Shown here in pieces: positions 48,606-60,875 of a stretch of DNA of 64,000 bases. Positions within the stretch are counted from its first letter, which is position 1; each line of letters opens with the position of its first letter. The translations under genes were made by a program, and so were the position numbers. The notes under the pieces were generated by a model, which searched no databases, was not told the DNA's origin, and worked only from the letters and a program-made list of their open reading frames with translations. Source of the stretch: Numida meleagris (Eukaryota; Chordata; Aves; Galliformes; Numididae); contig NC_034411.1 in the NCBI RefSeq assembly GCF_002078875.1, forward strand, positions 52,853,069 to 52,917,068. The letters run 5' to 3'.

Positions 48606-51600
48606 AATATCTATTTTGCCTTGCATTCACAAATGATAAGTGTAAAGTTGATTCCCAATGCAGTAAGTAGCAGATATCATATTTCTTTTAAAATAATAAT
48701 TAAAATTAAAGGAGTAAGAGGAAAGAAGCCCACTGTACAACTTAAGATAAACAGATTAACTTCAGTGTTGTTTTTGGATAGTTAAACAAGTTTGTGATGG
48801 GTAATGTGCAGTTCATATGTGATCCTATTTATGTGAAAATTAAGAGTACTGGGATGCACTTTCACCCACGACTGTGTGTTCAGTGTTCATTTTCTGCACT
48901 GCATGTTTAATACATACCATTACAAAATTTAACATTTGCATTCTTTGTGTGTTTTGCTTTATTACAGTACTCAGAAGGGAAGGAAAAGAATGTACAGACA
49001 GATGGCACACGTATTGATAATAAGTGGTTTTTACTGATTCCTAACTTTTTTTTTTCTCTTTTAGCTAGCATCAAGGTTGAGAAAAATGGCTTTGAATAAA
49101 GGAATCAATTAAAAAATTTCTTTTTATGTTTATTTGAATGAAAACATTAAAGTTTTTTTTTGTATTTGTTTATATTATGTATCTCTACAATTTCAGGATG
49201 AAAAGGAACTGAAGATTGAAAGAAAGTACATAACAAGAAGTGTTTAAGAGGAAACTTCATTTGCTGTATTTATTTTTATCCTTTATGTATTCAACATCTT
49301 TCTCACTTTCCCTTTCTCACTTAGAATTAAGCCTGTTTATATCCCCAAAGACCTGTTTGAGTTATGACATCTATTAACCTTCTGAAAAATCACTATCATG
49401 GTACTACCAGAGGTCTGAAACTTATTCTCTTCTAATGTACAACATATAAAATATGTAAATGAAATAAATGAAGTATACCTAAAGTCTGTGCAAATTTTGT
49501 AAACTATGTTATGGTTGCTGATGTTTTTGACAATTCAGCTCAGTAATTTTAGTTCTTTTAGACATTTCCAAATAGTGTAGAAGTAGACCTTGCTTAGAAC
49601 AGCGTATCTCCCAAACTAGGCAAACTGATAAGCAGTTTTAGTCTAATAACACATTACCTATGTGTCATTATTCTTCCATGTCCATTTTTTTCACATCAGC
49701 TAGATCAGTGCCAATAAAGTGAAAGAACTAGTTAGTAACGTGATTTAAATAGTGATCGTGCATCCTCGTTCTTGATAGAAAAAACATGAAACTGTTTCTT
49801 CACAGCATTTCTAATATAGTTTCTGTGTGGACAGAGACAAAACTTGAGAAATTTAAGATAGCAGAAAGAAACAATTGGGATTAGAATGGGAACATGAATT
49901 CAAAACTGATATACCTGGAAATACGTGCTTTGACATTTTTTTGTCTTTAGCATTTTTGTCACAATTTTTTTTTTCTTGAATAAAGAAGTAGACTCTTTGT
50001 GTTTACAGTGCAGAAACATGCCTTTCAACTTCACAAATATTTGAGTCAAATAGCATCCATGTTGCTGGAGCACAAGTCAGTTACTATAAAGTATTGTTTT
50101 AAAGACAATTATTTGGGAAAACAAGGTAAAGAGTGTAAAGCCAGCAGTTAGCAAATTGCTTCGAAGAACATACTGTTATATAGATAGCTTGTCACAGGTA
50201 CTAAATAATCAAATGTGGATATATATTACACACTTTGAGAAAAAGTAGATACATCTAAGATAACAGGCCTGTGCTGCTCTACAGAGACTGAAGTTTTAAT
50301 TAAAGAGAAACGCTTCAAATAAAACACTGTTCAAGCCATTGAACCGAAAAGCATCATAGCACATATATGTTAGACAAAGGTTTCATAAACAGTGCACATA
50401 ATAAGCTTTATAAACAGTTTAAATTTTCTTTTTATGCATTGATAAATATTTGACAGAAGACAACAGAATTTTAACACTGCCTACTTCAAGAGTGGATTCT
50501 TTCAGATTACAGGCATTTCCTAGACTGCCGAGGAGAAAAGTAACAGGTGTTTTGAGTCTAGAAAATCACTGTGACTCAATTTACTACGGCATCTTGACAA
50601 AGAATAATGGGATTTTATTCAGTTCGCTAAGTTTTATTTACTGAAGGAGGAACTACAGCTGGAAAGACTTTAAAGAAGGTTGAACATCATAATCTTTCTT
50701 TAGCTAAAATATAATAGTAATCTTATATAAATGTGGGAGGTAAATATGCATAAGGAAATAAGTTTGTAGAAATATCAACCTCATTGCAAAATATCTGTTC
50801 CAGAAATTGCTCAGAAGATAGTGTGAGAAATCCTCTGTGCTGGTAAATCCAGTGGTGAGAGGACAATAGCTCAGGGATTTTCCTTGCCCCTTCCCTTTCC
50901 TTTCTCCTTACGTTTCTTTTCCCATTTCCTTTCCTCTTTCCTTTCTTCTAAAAAGCTAGATAGTTGGTATTCTTCTCTCCCACACATCACAGCAAATGAC
51001 TTGTATGCCTCATTTTATAGTCTTCCTTTGAAGCAGCAGGAGAACTTCATATTTCAAACACCAGGCAAGGAAAGAAATGGATCATTAAAGATCATGGCAC
51101 AAATCTAAAGTAATTTCAGTGGAAATGGAGGTTTACTGTACCAAGAAATGCTAGAAGAAGGAACTACCCTGAGACACATTCAGACACAAACTCGTCTCAA
51201 AACAGTTTATTGGCACAGGTGAAGTGGAGTACAAATACAGTTTTATAACTTTCAGTTTTTTAAGGAAGTTTAGAATGGTACTGCATCACCCAATGAAAGT
51301 TTCTTCTGCTTATTAAATGTAATGGTTGATATGGGAAGAAGCAACTATATTCTGCATCTTGCACTTACTATGGCCTAATTTTGAATAGAGGGTAAAAATG
51401 TCACTGATGAACTATGCAGAGAGAAGTTATTTTCATCAACTAAATGTAAAGGTATGTTGAATGCAATTCAGTAGAGATACAGCCTAAATTTTGCTGTACG
51501 CTTATTCCATAAGTAGTCTGTATTCTAGAAGAAACAATATCATTCTTAATATTAAGTCAGTACAAAGGAATTAAGTAAGATACAGGTTATCTTAGCAAAG

Positions 51601-52084
51601 AAGAATAATGACTTCAAAGCAACAACAAAAAAGCAAATAAAAAAAAACAAAACCAGAAACCGAAGTGGTCTTCCAAAAAAATGACCCAAGTAAATGAAAA
51701 CAAACAAACAAACAAACAAGAACAGAAAATAAGGGACAACTCTGAGATGGAAAAATGCACTAAAGGTGGTTTAAAGATAAAACGAGATACATACTAAACT
51801 CTGATCATAAAAGTGAAGTCAATAAACAGGCTCTTCTAACAAAACTTTGTATGTTTTATTACAGAGACAAAGAAAGAATAAAGCCTGCAAGATGTATGAA
51901 AATTCTTTAATTTATGTAGTAACAGTGGTATCCCAACAAGTATACTGCATCCAGCTGAAGAGGACAGAAGAATGGGAGCAGCGCAATCTGAAGAAAAGCT
52001 GAGGGAGACACAAAAACTGTTTCCAAGAATCTGAAAGACCGATATAAAATCAAACATAAAACCTATTCCCTCCACCCCAATGTC
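48606..52084. other. Non-coding, with a polypyrimidine tract
   Basis: No gene or repeat family seen. A C/T-rich tract (50878-50949) and a (CAAA)n run (51700-51720) stand out. The 74-codon plus frame at 50884 reads through the tract and is chance. Confidence 0.5.
50878..50949 (+). repeat. Polypyrimidine tract
   Basis: About 72 bases, nearly all C/T, built from CCTTTCC and TTTCC units. It could form triplex-type structures, but no function is shown. Confidence 0.6.
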
Positions 52085-52562
52085 TAGTTCTGAATCATAG
52101 CATGAAGTAGAATCGCATAATGGCTTGGAAGGGACCTTAAAGATCATCCAGTTTCAACCTCTTTGTAAGAGCGGTGCTCCAGACCACTGATATTTCTCAA
52201 GGCCCTCCTCTGGACACACTCCAGCAGTTCCACATCTCTTGTGCTGGAGACCTCAGCCCTTGATACTCCAGATGGAGCCTTGAGAGGGCAGAACAGAGGG
52301 GGGCAATCACCTCCCTAGCCCTGCTGGCCACCCCTCCTTTGTTGCAGTCTGAGGTACATTTGACCTTCTGGGCTGCAAGCACATGCTGCTGGCTCATGTC
52401 CAGCTTTACATCCACCAGGACCCCTAGGTCCCTCTCCACAGTACAGTTCTCAACAAATTCTTCTCCAGTCTGTACTCATTTTGGGGATTGCCCTGATTCA
52501 GGTGCAGTCCCTTGCATTTGGGGACACCATTAAGTTCAGGTGGGTCCACTTCTCAGGTCTCT
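52085..52562 (-). mobile_element. CR1 LINE fragment, minus strand, internally deleted
   Basis: The tail TAGAATCGCATAATGGCTTG, then GAAGGGACC, is followed directly by the reverse-transcriptase C-terminal DNA: CCTCCTCTGGACACACTCCA on the plus strand, and MERDLGVLVDVKLDMSQQHV and AREVIAPLCSALSRLHLEYQ on the minus strand. The usual 3' UTR between them is missing around 52165, so a deletion of several hundred bases has occurred. The 5' part is truncated. Confidence 0.9.
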
Positions 52563-54636
52563 GGGTATTTTGTATTTCCCAAAATGTGCTCCAAATCTGA
52601 AGTTGATTGCAGATGAAGGCAGCAAGCACAAATTAGAATGGAATGTAGTATTTGTAGACACTTCAAAGTCCAGAATGCTTATAATCAAACATCTTTCATT
52701 GATAAACATGAATAGATTATCATGTTGATTCTGTGAGGTAGTTTTTAAATGTTTGAATAGTTTAAAATGTGAATCATGCATATTGTATCACTAAAATCGT
52801 TCAGTCCTATTCAACATACTATTGTAGAAAAGTTGTTTCAAGACTCTTTTGACCCTAACAAGTGCAATAAGTGGGCTTTTGCTTATGTTTTCTGTCTTAA
52901 TTAAAATTAAGGCCTTCTAAGGACAAAAAGCCAGAAAGATATTTAATTTTAGCAGTAGCTCATCAGTTATACTGTAAGAAAAGATATGAGGCTGAATATC
53001 TTCTTCATATGTGCTTCAAAATAATTCAAAGAATAATTTGTATACTGTAGAGACACTGCAGAAGAGAAAAATGCTTGGTGTAGAAGAAACTTCTTAGGGA
53101 ACAGCTTCTCAATTTCAGATTTTCATCCCTGTGATTTGAGAGATACCTTCTTTTGTGACAAGAATTAGACTTCCCTTTTGATCATCTTGTTTGAACCATG
53201 CAGTTCTGGATATTCATGTAAATGGAGTTGTAATTAAGAGTCAGAGGTGAGAAAGGAGTGGTGTATGATGATTCAGATATACCAAGCATCCCTCAGGAGT
53301 ACGCACAGCCATATGTTACTATAGATGACAGCTGGTGAGAGGCAAGTCCCCACTTATGACACCCATCTGCAGGTAAAAGCATGTAGTGTGGTTAAGGACT
53401 GTACTTGAAAATCAAGTAAGGGATCACACTGTAAACCACATTCAGAAATTGCATATATAGTTGATTTTTTTTTCTTACTTGCAATAAAACAAGGAAGAAA
53501 TATATTTCCAAATGTCAAACTTACTGGAAACAGTGTGTATGAAACGCTGTGGTCCAAGGAGTACTCATGGTTAGAACTTCTACCCTGGGGGAAACTGGCA
53601 GAATTGAATTTACTGAACTGAATATTTACATGTCCAAAGTTGAACAGCTGCAAGAGAACACAGGAGAAAAATCCTGAAATATCCTATGCCCTGCAGTTTG
53701 AGTTTTCTACTTTTCAAATAAATACCAGAGGTGATAGCTGAGTTAATTTTTTCAAACACTGACATAATACAGAAGAAAAAACACTATACAAAGGGTTTCT
53801 TTTTACTTTTTTCTTAATGTTATGTATCAGTATGCTACATAAAAAGTTTTATTTAACTTTACAAGTGAGTTAGTTAGAGAATAAGGAATTCATGAGCCCC
53901 ACTGGATTTTGAATAAATGTGTCAGTCTGGCAGGTGACATCAAAAACTAAACAGCAATGGAGCAAAAAAGCTAGGATTTTCTTATCCATTTCTGACTCTT
54001 ACTAAATTGTTTAAATGAGATTTTTGTGAATGCTCTGGCAGTCAGCACAAGAGCTCTCTAAATAGTGCAGTGAAATTCTCTAACTGGTGAATGCAATCCA
54101 GGTTCTATGATAAGTATATACAAGTCTTCCATGTCTGAACATGGAATAGAAACTGAATTTCCCCAGCCCAGCTACAATATATTGTTATTTTGATTCTGCA
54201 AATTTTTAAAACAAATTATCCATGCTAGAGAAAAGACTTAAATGGAAAACTCCACAATTTTCTCTTTCCTTGTATCTTGCCAGAATGATATTATTTCAAT
54301 GCCAGAGGCAAGGTTTCTTCTCAGTTAGTAATAAATCTATGACTTCAGAAATCAAAGCGTGTTGTCTGCTTTTGGGGAAGTATTGAGGGAGACTGTTTTT
54401 AGTACATTGTTATTTTGCTAATTTGGATAAATTTTTGATCAGTATATGGCACAAATATCTGAGGATGACTGTAGTACAATTTTAGAAAACCATGATTTTT
54501 GAGTGGATCATCTAATACATGTTACTTTTATTTTTTTCTGCATTTAAGCATCTGTCCACAAGTACAACTGATAACACACAAATTACACTACTCCTTCTAT
54601 CTCAGTGTGTAAACTGACAACTTGGCTAAATATATA
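52563..54636. other. Non-coding, nothing recognised
   Basis: The minus frame at 53354-53653 (99 codons) shows no domain. No repeats recognised. Confidence 0.5.
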
Positions 54637-55184
54637 TTGGTCACTCTGAAAGTAACACTTCCTATTTATTTCCATGGAAACTACAACAGATACAAAGAGC
54701 ACAATAACACTATTTGATACAGCATATTCTAAGACACAAAACACTGTTTTTTCAGTATAGTCACAACCATTAGCCATGCATTTTCACCAGCTTTGAACGA
54801 GAGCCTGCATGCTGTACTCATTAAAATCTGCAGCAGTGGAGGTGACTTGCTGTCACCTCTACTAAAATGCACCACCCATCACCTCACTGTGCTACTTTCA
54901 CTGTTTGGTCTCCATCAACATTTAGCAAGCATCAATCAGTGTCAATGGATGAATTTTTTTCCACATGGAGGAATTCAATGGCACACCTTTGCTTCATATG
55001 CACTTCCATGTCAGACACCATTTTGTCAGACTGCCCCTCTGCTGTCATCTGTCACATGGCAAGAAAATGCAACGGGATATTGGTGGGAAGGTTCAACTTC
55101 TACTGCCATACCACCAGCATCCACTTCTGACATAACAGGCTAACATGATGAAATAGGAGACATTACTTTCAGGGCAGCCCTTGT
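54637..55184 (-). mobile_element. Mariner-type deletion derivative (Galluhop-like), minus strand
   Basis: Inverted ends are GGTCACTCTGAAAGTAACAC (left) and GACATTACTTTCAGGGCAGC, then CCTTG (right). On the minus strand it shares its start and end with the element at 44.0 kb but keeps about 120 bp more of the interior (GGCTCTCGTTCAAAGCTGG-type on the minus strand). The two plus-strand open frames inside it (54793-55143 and 54867-55130) are unrelated to transposase reading direction and are chance. It is adjoined on the right by a microsatellite. Confidence 0.8.
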
Positions 55185-55405
55185 GTGTATCTATCTATAT
55201 CTGTATCTATATCTACATCTACATCTACATCTATATCTATATCTACATCTACATCTACATCTACATCTACATCTACATCTACATCTACATCTACATCTAN
55301 NNNNNNNNNNNNNNNNNNNNNNNNNNNNNNNNNNNNNNNNNNNNCATCTACATCTACATCTACATCTACATCTACATCTATATCTATATCTATATCTATC
55401 TATAT
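55185..55405. repeat. (CTATAT/CTACAT)n hexanucleotide array with a 45-base gap
   Basis: Hexamer CTACAT in the centre changes to CTATAT at both edges. The 45 Ns at 55300-55344 lie inside it, so the real length is unknown. The apparent long open frames through it are artefacts of the repeat. Confidence 0.95.
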
Positions 55406-56860
55406 ACTTGGATTCATTTTTTACTTGTTCTTGAATTTCCTGTAGTACACCTGTTGAAAGTTTAATAACTAGAATTGAAAATCTGTTTGTCCTAACATTT
55501 ACAGGTTTTATTTTAAAGCAGTTTAGTTATTCAACAGAATATTTACAATTCATACCACTCATCTAGGAATGGTTCTTAGGTTTCTAATTATTGTATATTG
55601 ATTAAATTAACTTAACCACTGGATGCTCAGATAAGCAAAGTGCCTAAAAAGTAAAGGATCTCATTTAAAGAAAAGAGAAAGTTTAAGACAGTGAGCGAGA
55701 ATATAATACAGCTGTATCGCTAGGATTCTGTGAGTTTTATTTATCTGATGAAATTTTGGATCTTGATAAAGAATTCTGCAATTCTATTTCCTTTGAATGA
55801 AATGTTTATTAAATGCTGTTTGCATTTCTCTATATATACTTTAATATAGACAAAGGAATGGATAGAAATAAGAAAAGCATACATGTACCAATATAAAATA
55901 AGGCAAGCCAATCCTTCCCCAGGAATCCAGACAGTCACAGAGGTGCTTCCTGACAGAGTAAAGCAGCAGGAGACAGCTAATGAGGCAAGTCATCCGTTAT
56001 CATTGCAGTGCTTAGCCTGATTTAGTTATCTGAATCAAAATGACAGATTCAGGAGGAAGGCTCCTGGGAACTTCACTGAAAATGTTATGTTGGTAATACC
56101 ATACATTGATCAGTCTAGCAGGGTACCTCTTTGTCTCCATGCCAACAATGAATAGAAACAAAAAAGCAGGGGTTAAGGGGTGTGTTTTTGGAAAACTGAT
56201 ATCAGGGAAGATATTTGCTTTACAAACAGGTTTCATTAAACACTGAAATAAGCTCCATGCCTAGGACAACTCATGGCTTTTCAAAATATGGAAGGTTTTA
56301 TAATGTAATTTCAGCTTGTCAGGAACAATTTTCTTCTTTCCATTTAGGATTACTTAGAAGTTTAGCTTTAGCAGCTACAGTCTGTATCACTGGTTCCTTA
56401 TTAACTTTATTCCAACATAAAGAGGAAGAAATAGACTTTAACTATTTCAATACCAACCATATGCCACTCAGTATTTCAAGATGAAATGTGGTTATATTTT
56501 TTACAAAATATTAAACTAATTACATGGGCAAAGTGAAACATAATAACGATAGTAAGTTAAAGCAGGAAAGATGAAACCTAGAAGGGAAAAATTGTACTTT
56601 GTCTGAAAAACATATAAGAAAATTTTGTCCAAAAATTGAAAGCTAATTATTTAAATGAAAAATGTAGACCTGGCTTTATTGCTAAATGAGTAAGGATCAT
56701 TAAAAAATAAGAAAAAAAGCAAACTACCAAAAAAAGAAAAACCAACAACACAAACCTTAAGATAATATAATTGTTCACAAAAACAGTGCTTCATTATAGA
56801 GGCTTTTGCTACCTTGCACCTGTAGAATTATTTAACATTGTATTCTTTTTCTAGAAGGAT
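55406..56860. other. Non-coding, nothing recognised
   Basis: Only short frames (89 codons or fewer) without domains. Confidence 0.5.
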
Positions 56861-56990
56861 GTGTGATGAGAGACTGAAACAGAAGAGAGAAGATACTGGT
56901 TCTGTTGCCAGTTTCCCTATAGATATTTATCTGTCTTTGGACAAATTAAATAATTTTTTTGAGACTCAGTTCTCCATCTACATCTTAGTG
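56861..56990 (+). repeat. Possible MIR/L2-like ancient SINE remnant
   Basis: Order of blocks: ACTGGTTCTGTTGCCAG, then TCTGTCTTTGGACAAATTAA, then GAGACTCAGTTCTCCATCTA. This resembles the old MIR/L2-type '...ttgggcaagtcacttaa...cctcagtttccccatctgt' pattern. Birds keep few of these, and the match is short, so it is tentative. Confidence 0.35.
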
Positions 56991-59044
56991 CTCCTATTCC
57001 TCATTCATGTCTATCTTTAAAATTTAAATTATAATATATCTTTCATCGTAAAAATCTAATCTGATCAGATTATTTAAAATATTTGCTATATCTCATAATA
57101 TGGACATACATTGCTTCGTATGGGAGCTCGTAATTATCCTCAAGTGACAGCAAACTAATATAGAGTGATCTTGCACTTGGATTAAAAAAAAAAAAAAAGA
57201 TTAAAAGAAAAAAGATTCATTGCTACATAATTCAAGATCTTTTCAGAGCGCTAGCTTAATGTTCAGAGTTCCAAGAATTGAAATGAAGTGACCTTTCCAG
57301 AAATCTGAGATTCTCCCCTTTCCTAGAAGCAAGAAAGCAAATAAGTTTTCAAATATTCTTTTACTGAATGAAAAGAAAAATCTAATTTTACAAGTGGTTT
57401 TATGACTAATTGTCCAATGACTTTGCTGAAAATCTTTGTGCCGTCTTTGTGTGTCATATTCACAGAAATGCAAGGAGATTGGGCATGCGAAAAAAAATCT
57501 CAAAGTGCTGATTATAGTTTGGAAGAGACTTTGCGACAGAAGAAGCTAATCTTCAGTTGCTTAACTCCTCTCCTTCTGGAGAAGGGAGAGGTGTACATGT
57601 ATTGTAGCAAAAATTGCAACAAAGAAACTTTTGGCTCTACAATTACTACTCCGTGCTGTTAAATCCATCGGTGTGACTGAATTTCAGCTAACTGGCTGTA
57701 TCAAATCACATGGTTATTGGATTTTCATTTTATGATGTGAAAACAGGTTTATGGAGATACAATAACTTGTCATGAGTTACTAAGGTACTGCAGAACAAAA
57801 ATTAAATCCGAATGTATAAATGCTGATCCAGTATTATCCCACTTGGTCATGCTTTTGTATTTTAAAAGAGTTTGTTTAATACACAAATCTCCGTAACAGG
57901 TTATTCAAGAAAAAATAGCATATGATTTGATAGTTATTTCATCCATTTACCAGAAAAAAATAAACACAGGTGTTGTTTTTTTTAAAAAAAAGTAAAAGGG
58001 GACTTATCCTGTCTAGCTCTAAAAAGTAGTTATTTCCAGAATATTAAATAATCATATAGGGCTGTAGAAATATGCCTTGTTTTCCTAAAGCAAATTAAAA
58101 AAAAATTGTCTGTCACCATTAGTTACACATGCATTAAACAGAGTGATGATGATAACCTTACTTTCTATCTTGGTGAGCTATTTCATTATATTTTATGCCA
58201 GTGTTAATGCCAGTCTGTCAAATGGGACAGTTCTATAACTATGACTAAAGAATTATAGAAATGCCATTAAGTAAATTCAATAATGATGTGAGTTTTCCAT
58301 TAAGTGGGTTGAGTGAATGAAAAGCAGAGTGAGAAATTTTGTGCATACAGAAATCAAAACTGGCATAATGGGAATTCTGATGAAATGCAAGATTGAAAAT
58401 CTTGCATGCTAATAATACCAGTGGCCTAGTTTCATATTTCTTAATTCCTTCTTCTTGTTAGTTTTCTTGCTACTTATTTTTTTTTCTACCAAAAAACCTC
58501 AGTGTAAGTTACATAAAGAGTGACCTAAAGTCTCTTAGAAAGTATCTAATTTAGAATAAGATTGCTAAGGAAAATGGTCTCATTAATAGTGAACTTGAAA
58601 TCAGAATGTACCCCTCATATCCAGTTACTTTTTTTCTGCTCCCAAGTAAAAGGTTACTTGTAAGTTTTTAATTAGAAGTCATATAGATAACCTAAACCTC
58701 CTGTTGCATTCAAAAATGAAAGACAAAACAGTTTGGAGATTAATTCTGCTGTAAACTGATTCCAGAGAAAAGCTGAAATTAAAATGAATCATATGACAGA
58801 CAATGCTTTATTTAATAAATTCTGCAAGTACATATCCACTTAATTGTTACTCTCTCACTGGGAAAAAAAAATAGTATCCCCTCCTAGTTTAAACATATTT
58901 CCAGATTGTCTGATACATTCATTGTTACAGCCTTCCACTTATCTCTGTTTCTGAGTCAAATGTTTGTGGTCTATTCCAGCCTCTTGTAAAGTAAAAATAA
59001 TAATAATAATAATAAAATAATAAAAAAGCTCATATTTCTTAATA
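56991..59044. other. Non-coding, with (AAT)n run
   Basis: No gene recognised. Poly-A at 57184-57199 and (AAT)n at about 58993-59027. Confidence 0.5.
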
Positions 59045-59970
59045 CATAGTATTCAATCTCGGTTTAGGTGTATTAGGTTTTAGTAGCAATGGGGCTGTGG
59101 GATGGCCTCTTTGAGCAGAGCCTGAAAGCCTGAAAGATCCATCTGACTCCAAAAGGGACCTGTCCCAAATCAGAGCTGAGCCACAAGCAACGCTCCTTGC
59201 ACTTCTGCAAGAGCACTTTTAAGATAGGGTAAAAAATGCTGTACAGCAGTATCTGGAAGAGAAGAGTGAGGAAATGTGAGGAAGCAATCCTGTAGCTCCA
59301 AAGTTCAGTACAGAAGGAGAGCAAGAGTTGCTCCAGGTGTGGAGCAGAAGGTTCTGCAGTCCAGGAGAGGCTCACAGAGGAGCAGGCTGTCCCCCTGCAG
59401 CCCACAGGCACTGCATGGAGCAGATCTCCACAGGCAGCCATGGATAAGTCCTTGGGACAGTAATGGATGGGGCCTGGAGGAGGCACAGCCCATGGAGAGC
59501 CCCCTCAGGAGCAGCCCTGGCTGGAAGAGCAGCCCGTGGAGAGGGGCCTGTGGTGGGGAACATCTGGAGGAGCTGCTGCCAATGGGGACCTTAGCTGGAA
59601 TAGTGCCTAAAGGGTGGGCCCCATGGCATGAAGCCATGTTGGAACAGTGCTTGGAGAGCTGCAGCCAGTGGGAAACCCATGTGGAATCAGTTCAGGAAGG
59701 ACTGAATCCCATGGGAGGGACCTCACATGGAGCAGAGGTAGAGAGCAACCATGAAGGAGCTGCAGATGATATGGAGTTACAGACCTATAATGGCTCCCAT
59801 TCCTCATTTTCCTGCACTGCTCAGAGGGAGTGTGTGGCTATCACAAAGAGTAATTTTTAAAACTGTTCTCAGTGGTTTCAGGAGTTCGGTCTATTCAAGA
59901 TTACACTAGAAATTTCCTCACATAGATGGGCTTTTTGCCCTGCAGTTGTTGTTCAGCTTTTGCTTTTACC
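59045..59970 (+). mobile_element. Avian ERV LTR fragment with degenerate 40-50-bp repeats
   Basis: Landmarks are GAGCAGAGCCTGAAAGC, TCAGAGCTGAGCCACAAGCA, GAAGGAGAGCAAGAGTTGCT, CCCTGCAGCCCACAGG, then imperfect units each with TGGAGCAG/TGGAACAG and AGCCCATGG/AGCCAGTGG cores. This is the pattern I associate with a family of long avian ERVL/ERVK-type LTRs. Boundaries are uncertain. The element is GC-richer than its flanks, which is why a 194-codon open frame exists at 59276-59860. That frame has no domain and is not a gene. Confidence 0.6.
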
Positions 59971-60004
59971 CATGTTTAATGTTCTTGTTTGAAAACACTG
60001 GTTC

Positions 60005-60875
60005 CAAGAACCACAGAATAGTTAAGGTGAGAAGAGACCTCTGTAGGTCATCTGGTCCGAACTCCCAGCTCAGTCTAAGGTAGGTTGCCCAGGAACATGT
60101 CCAGGTGTCTTTTGAAGATCTCCTACCTGTGCTTCATCACCCACACAGTAAAGAAGTTCTTCCTGATATTTGAGCGGAACTTCCAGTATTCCTGTTCTAG
60201 ATCATTGCCTCTTGTCCTGTCACTGGGAACTTCTGAAAAGAGACTGGCCCCATCTTCTTCATACCACTCTTTAGGTATTTATAGACAATTATAGAAGACA
60301 TTCTGAATCTTCTCCATTTTAAACAGCCCAGATTTCTTGGTCTCTCCTCATAGAAGAGATGCTCCAGTCCTTTAAACATCTTCATGGCCTGTCACTGGAC
60401 TTCTTCCAGTAGTTCCATGACTCTCTTGTACTGAGGAGCCCTGCAATGGACCCAGCACTCCAGGCATGACCTTACCAGTGCTGAGCAGAGGGGAAGGATC
60501 ACATCCGTTGACCTGATGCTAACAGAACCCCGAACACTCTTGACTTTCTTTGCTGCAAGTGCATATTGGTAATTTATGTTCAACTTGGTGTCACTCAAGA
60601 ACTACCAGGTTATTTTCTGCCGGGCTCCTTTCTACCTGATCAGTCCCCGGCACTCCAGCATTTACTGATGCATGGAATTTTTCTTCCCCAGCTGTAGCAC
60701 TTTACACTACTCCTTGGTGAACTTCATGAGATCCTTGTCAGTCCATTTCTACAGCCCGCACCGATTCCTCTGGATGGCAGCATGACCCTTTGGCATATTA
60801 GCCAGTCCTCCCAGTTTTGTGTCATCTGCAGACATGCTGAGATTACATGCTGTGAAGTACACTTCATACACTGCA
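60005..60875 (-). mobile_element. Old CR1-type LINE fragment, minus strand
   Basis: The plus strand shows ACCACAGAATAGTTAAGGTG, then AGAGACCTCTGTAGGTCATC (the tail region), and GTTCTTCCTGATATTTGAGC. It ends in TTTTGTGTCATCTGCAGA, which is the reverse complement of the FADDTK region. On the minus strand, fragments such as KGLEHLFYEERPRNLG and SVSIRSTDVILPLCSALVRS (60392-60598) mark reverse-transcriptase C-terminal blocks. Frameshifts and stops are frequent. The octamer tail is lost. Confidence 0.88.

Noticed and set aside
55181..55465. Long open frames IYIYIY / LHLHLH / STSTST
   Set aside because: All three frames are open only because a hexamer repeat with Ns contains no stops.
59276..59860. 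194-codon open frame, longest in the window, as a possible gene
   Set aside because: It lies wholly in the degenerate repeats of an ERV LTR, has no domain, and comparable frames are open on the opposite strand.
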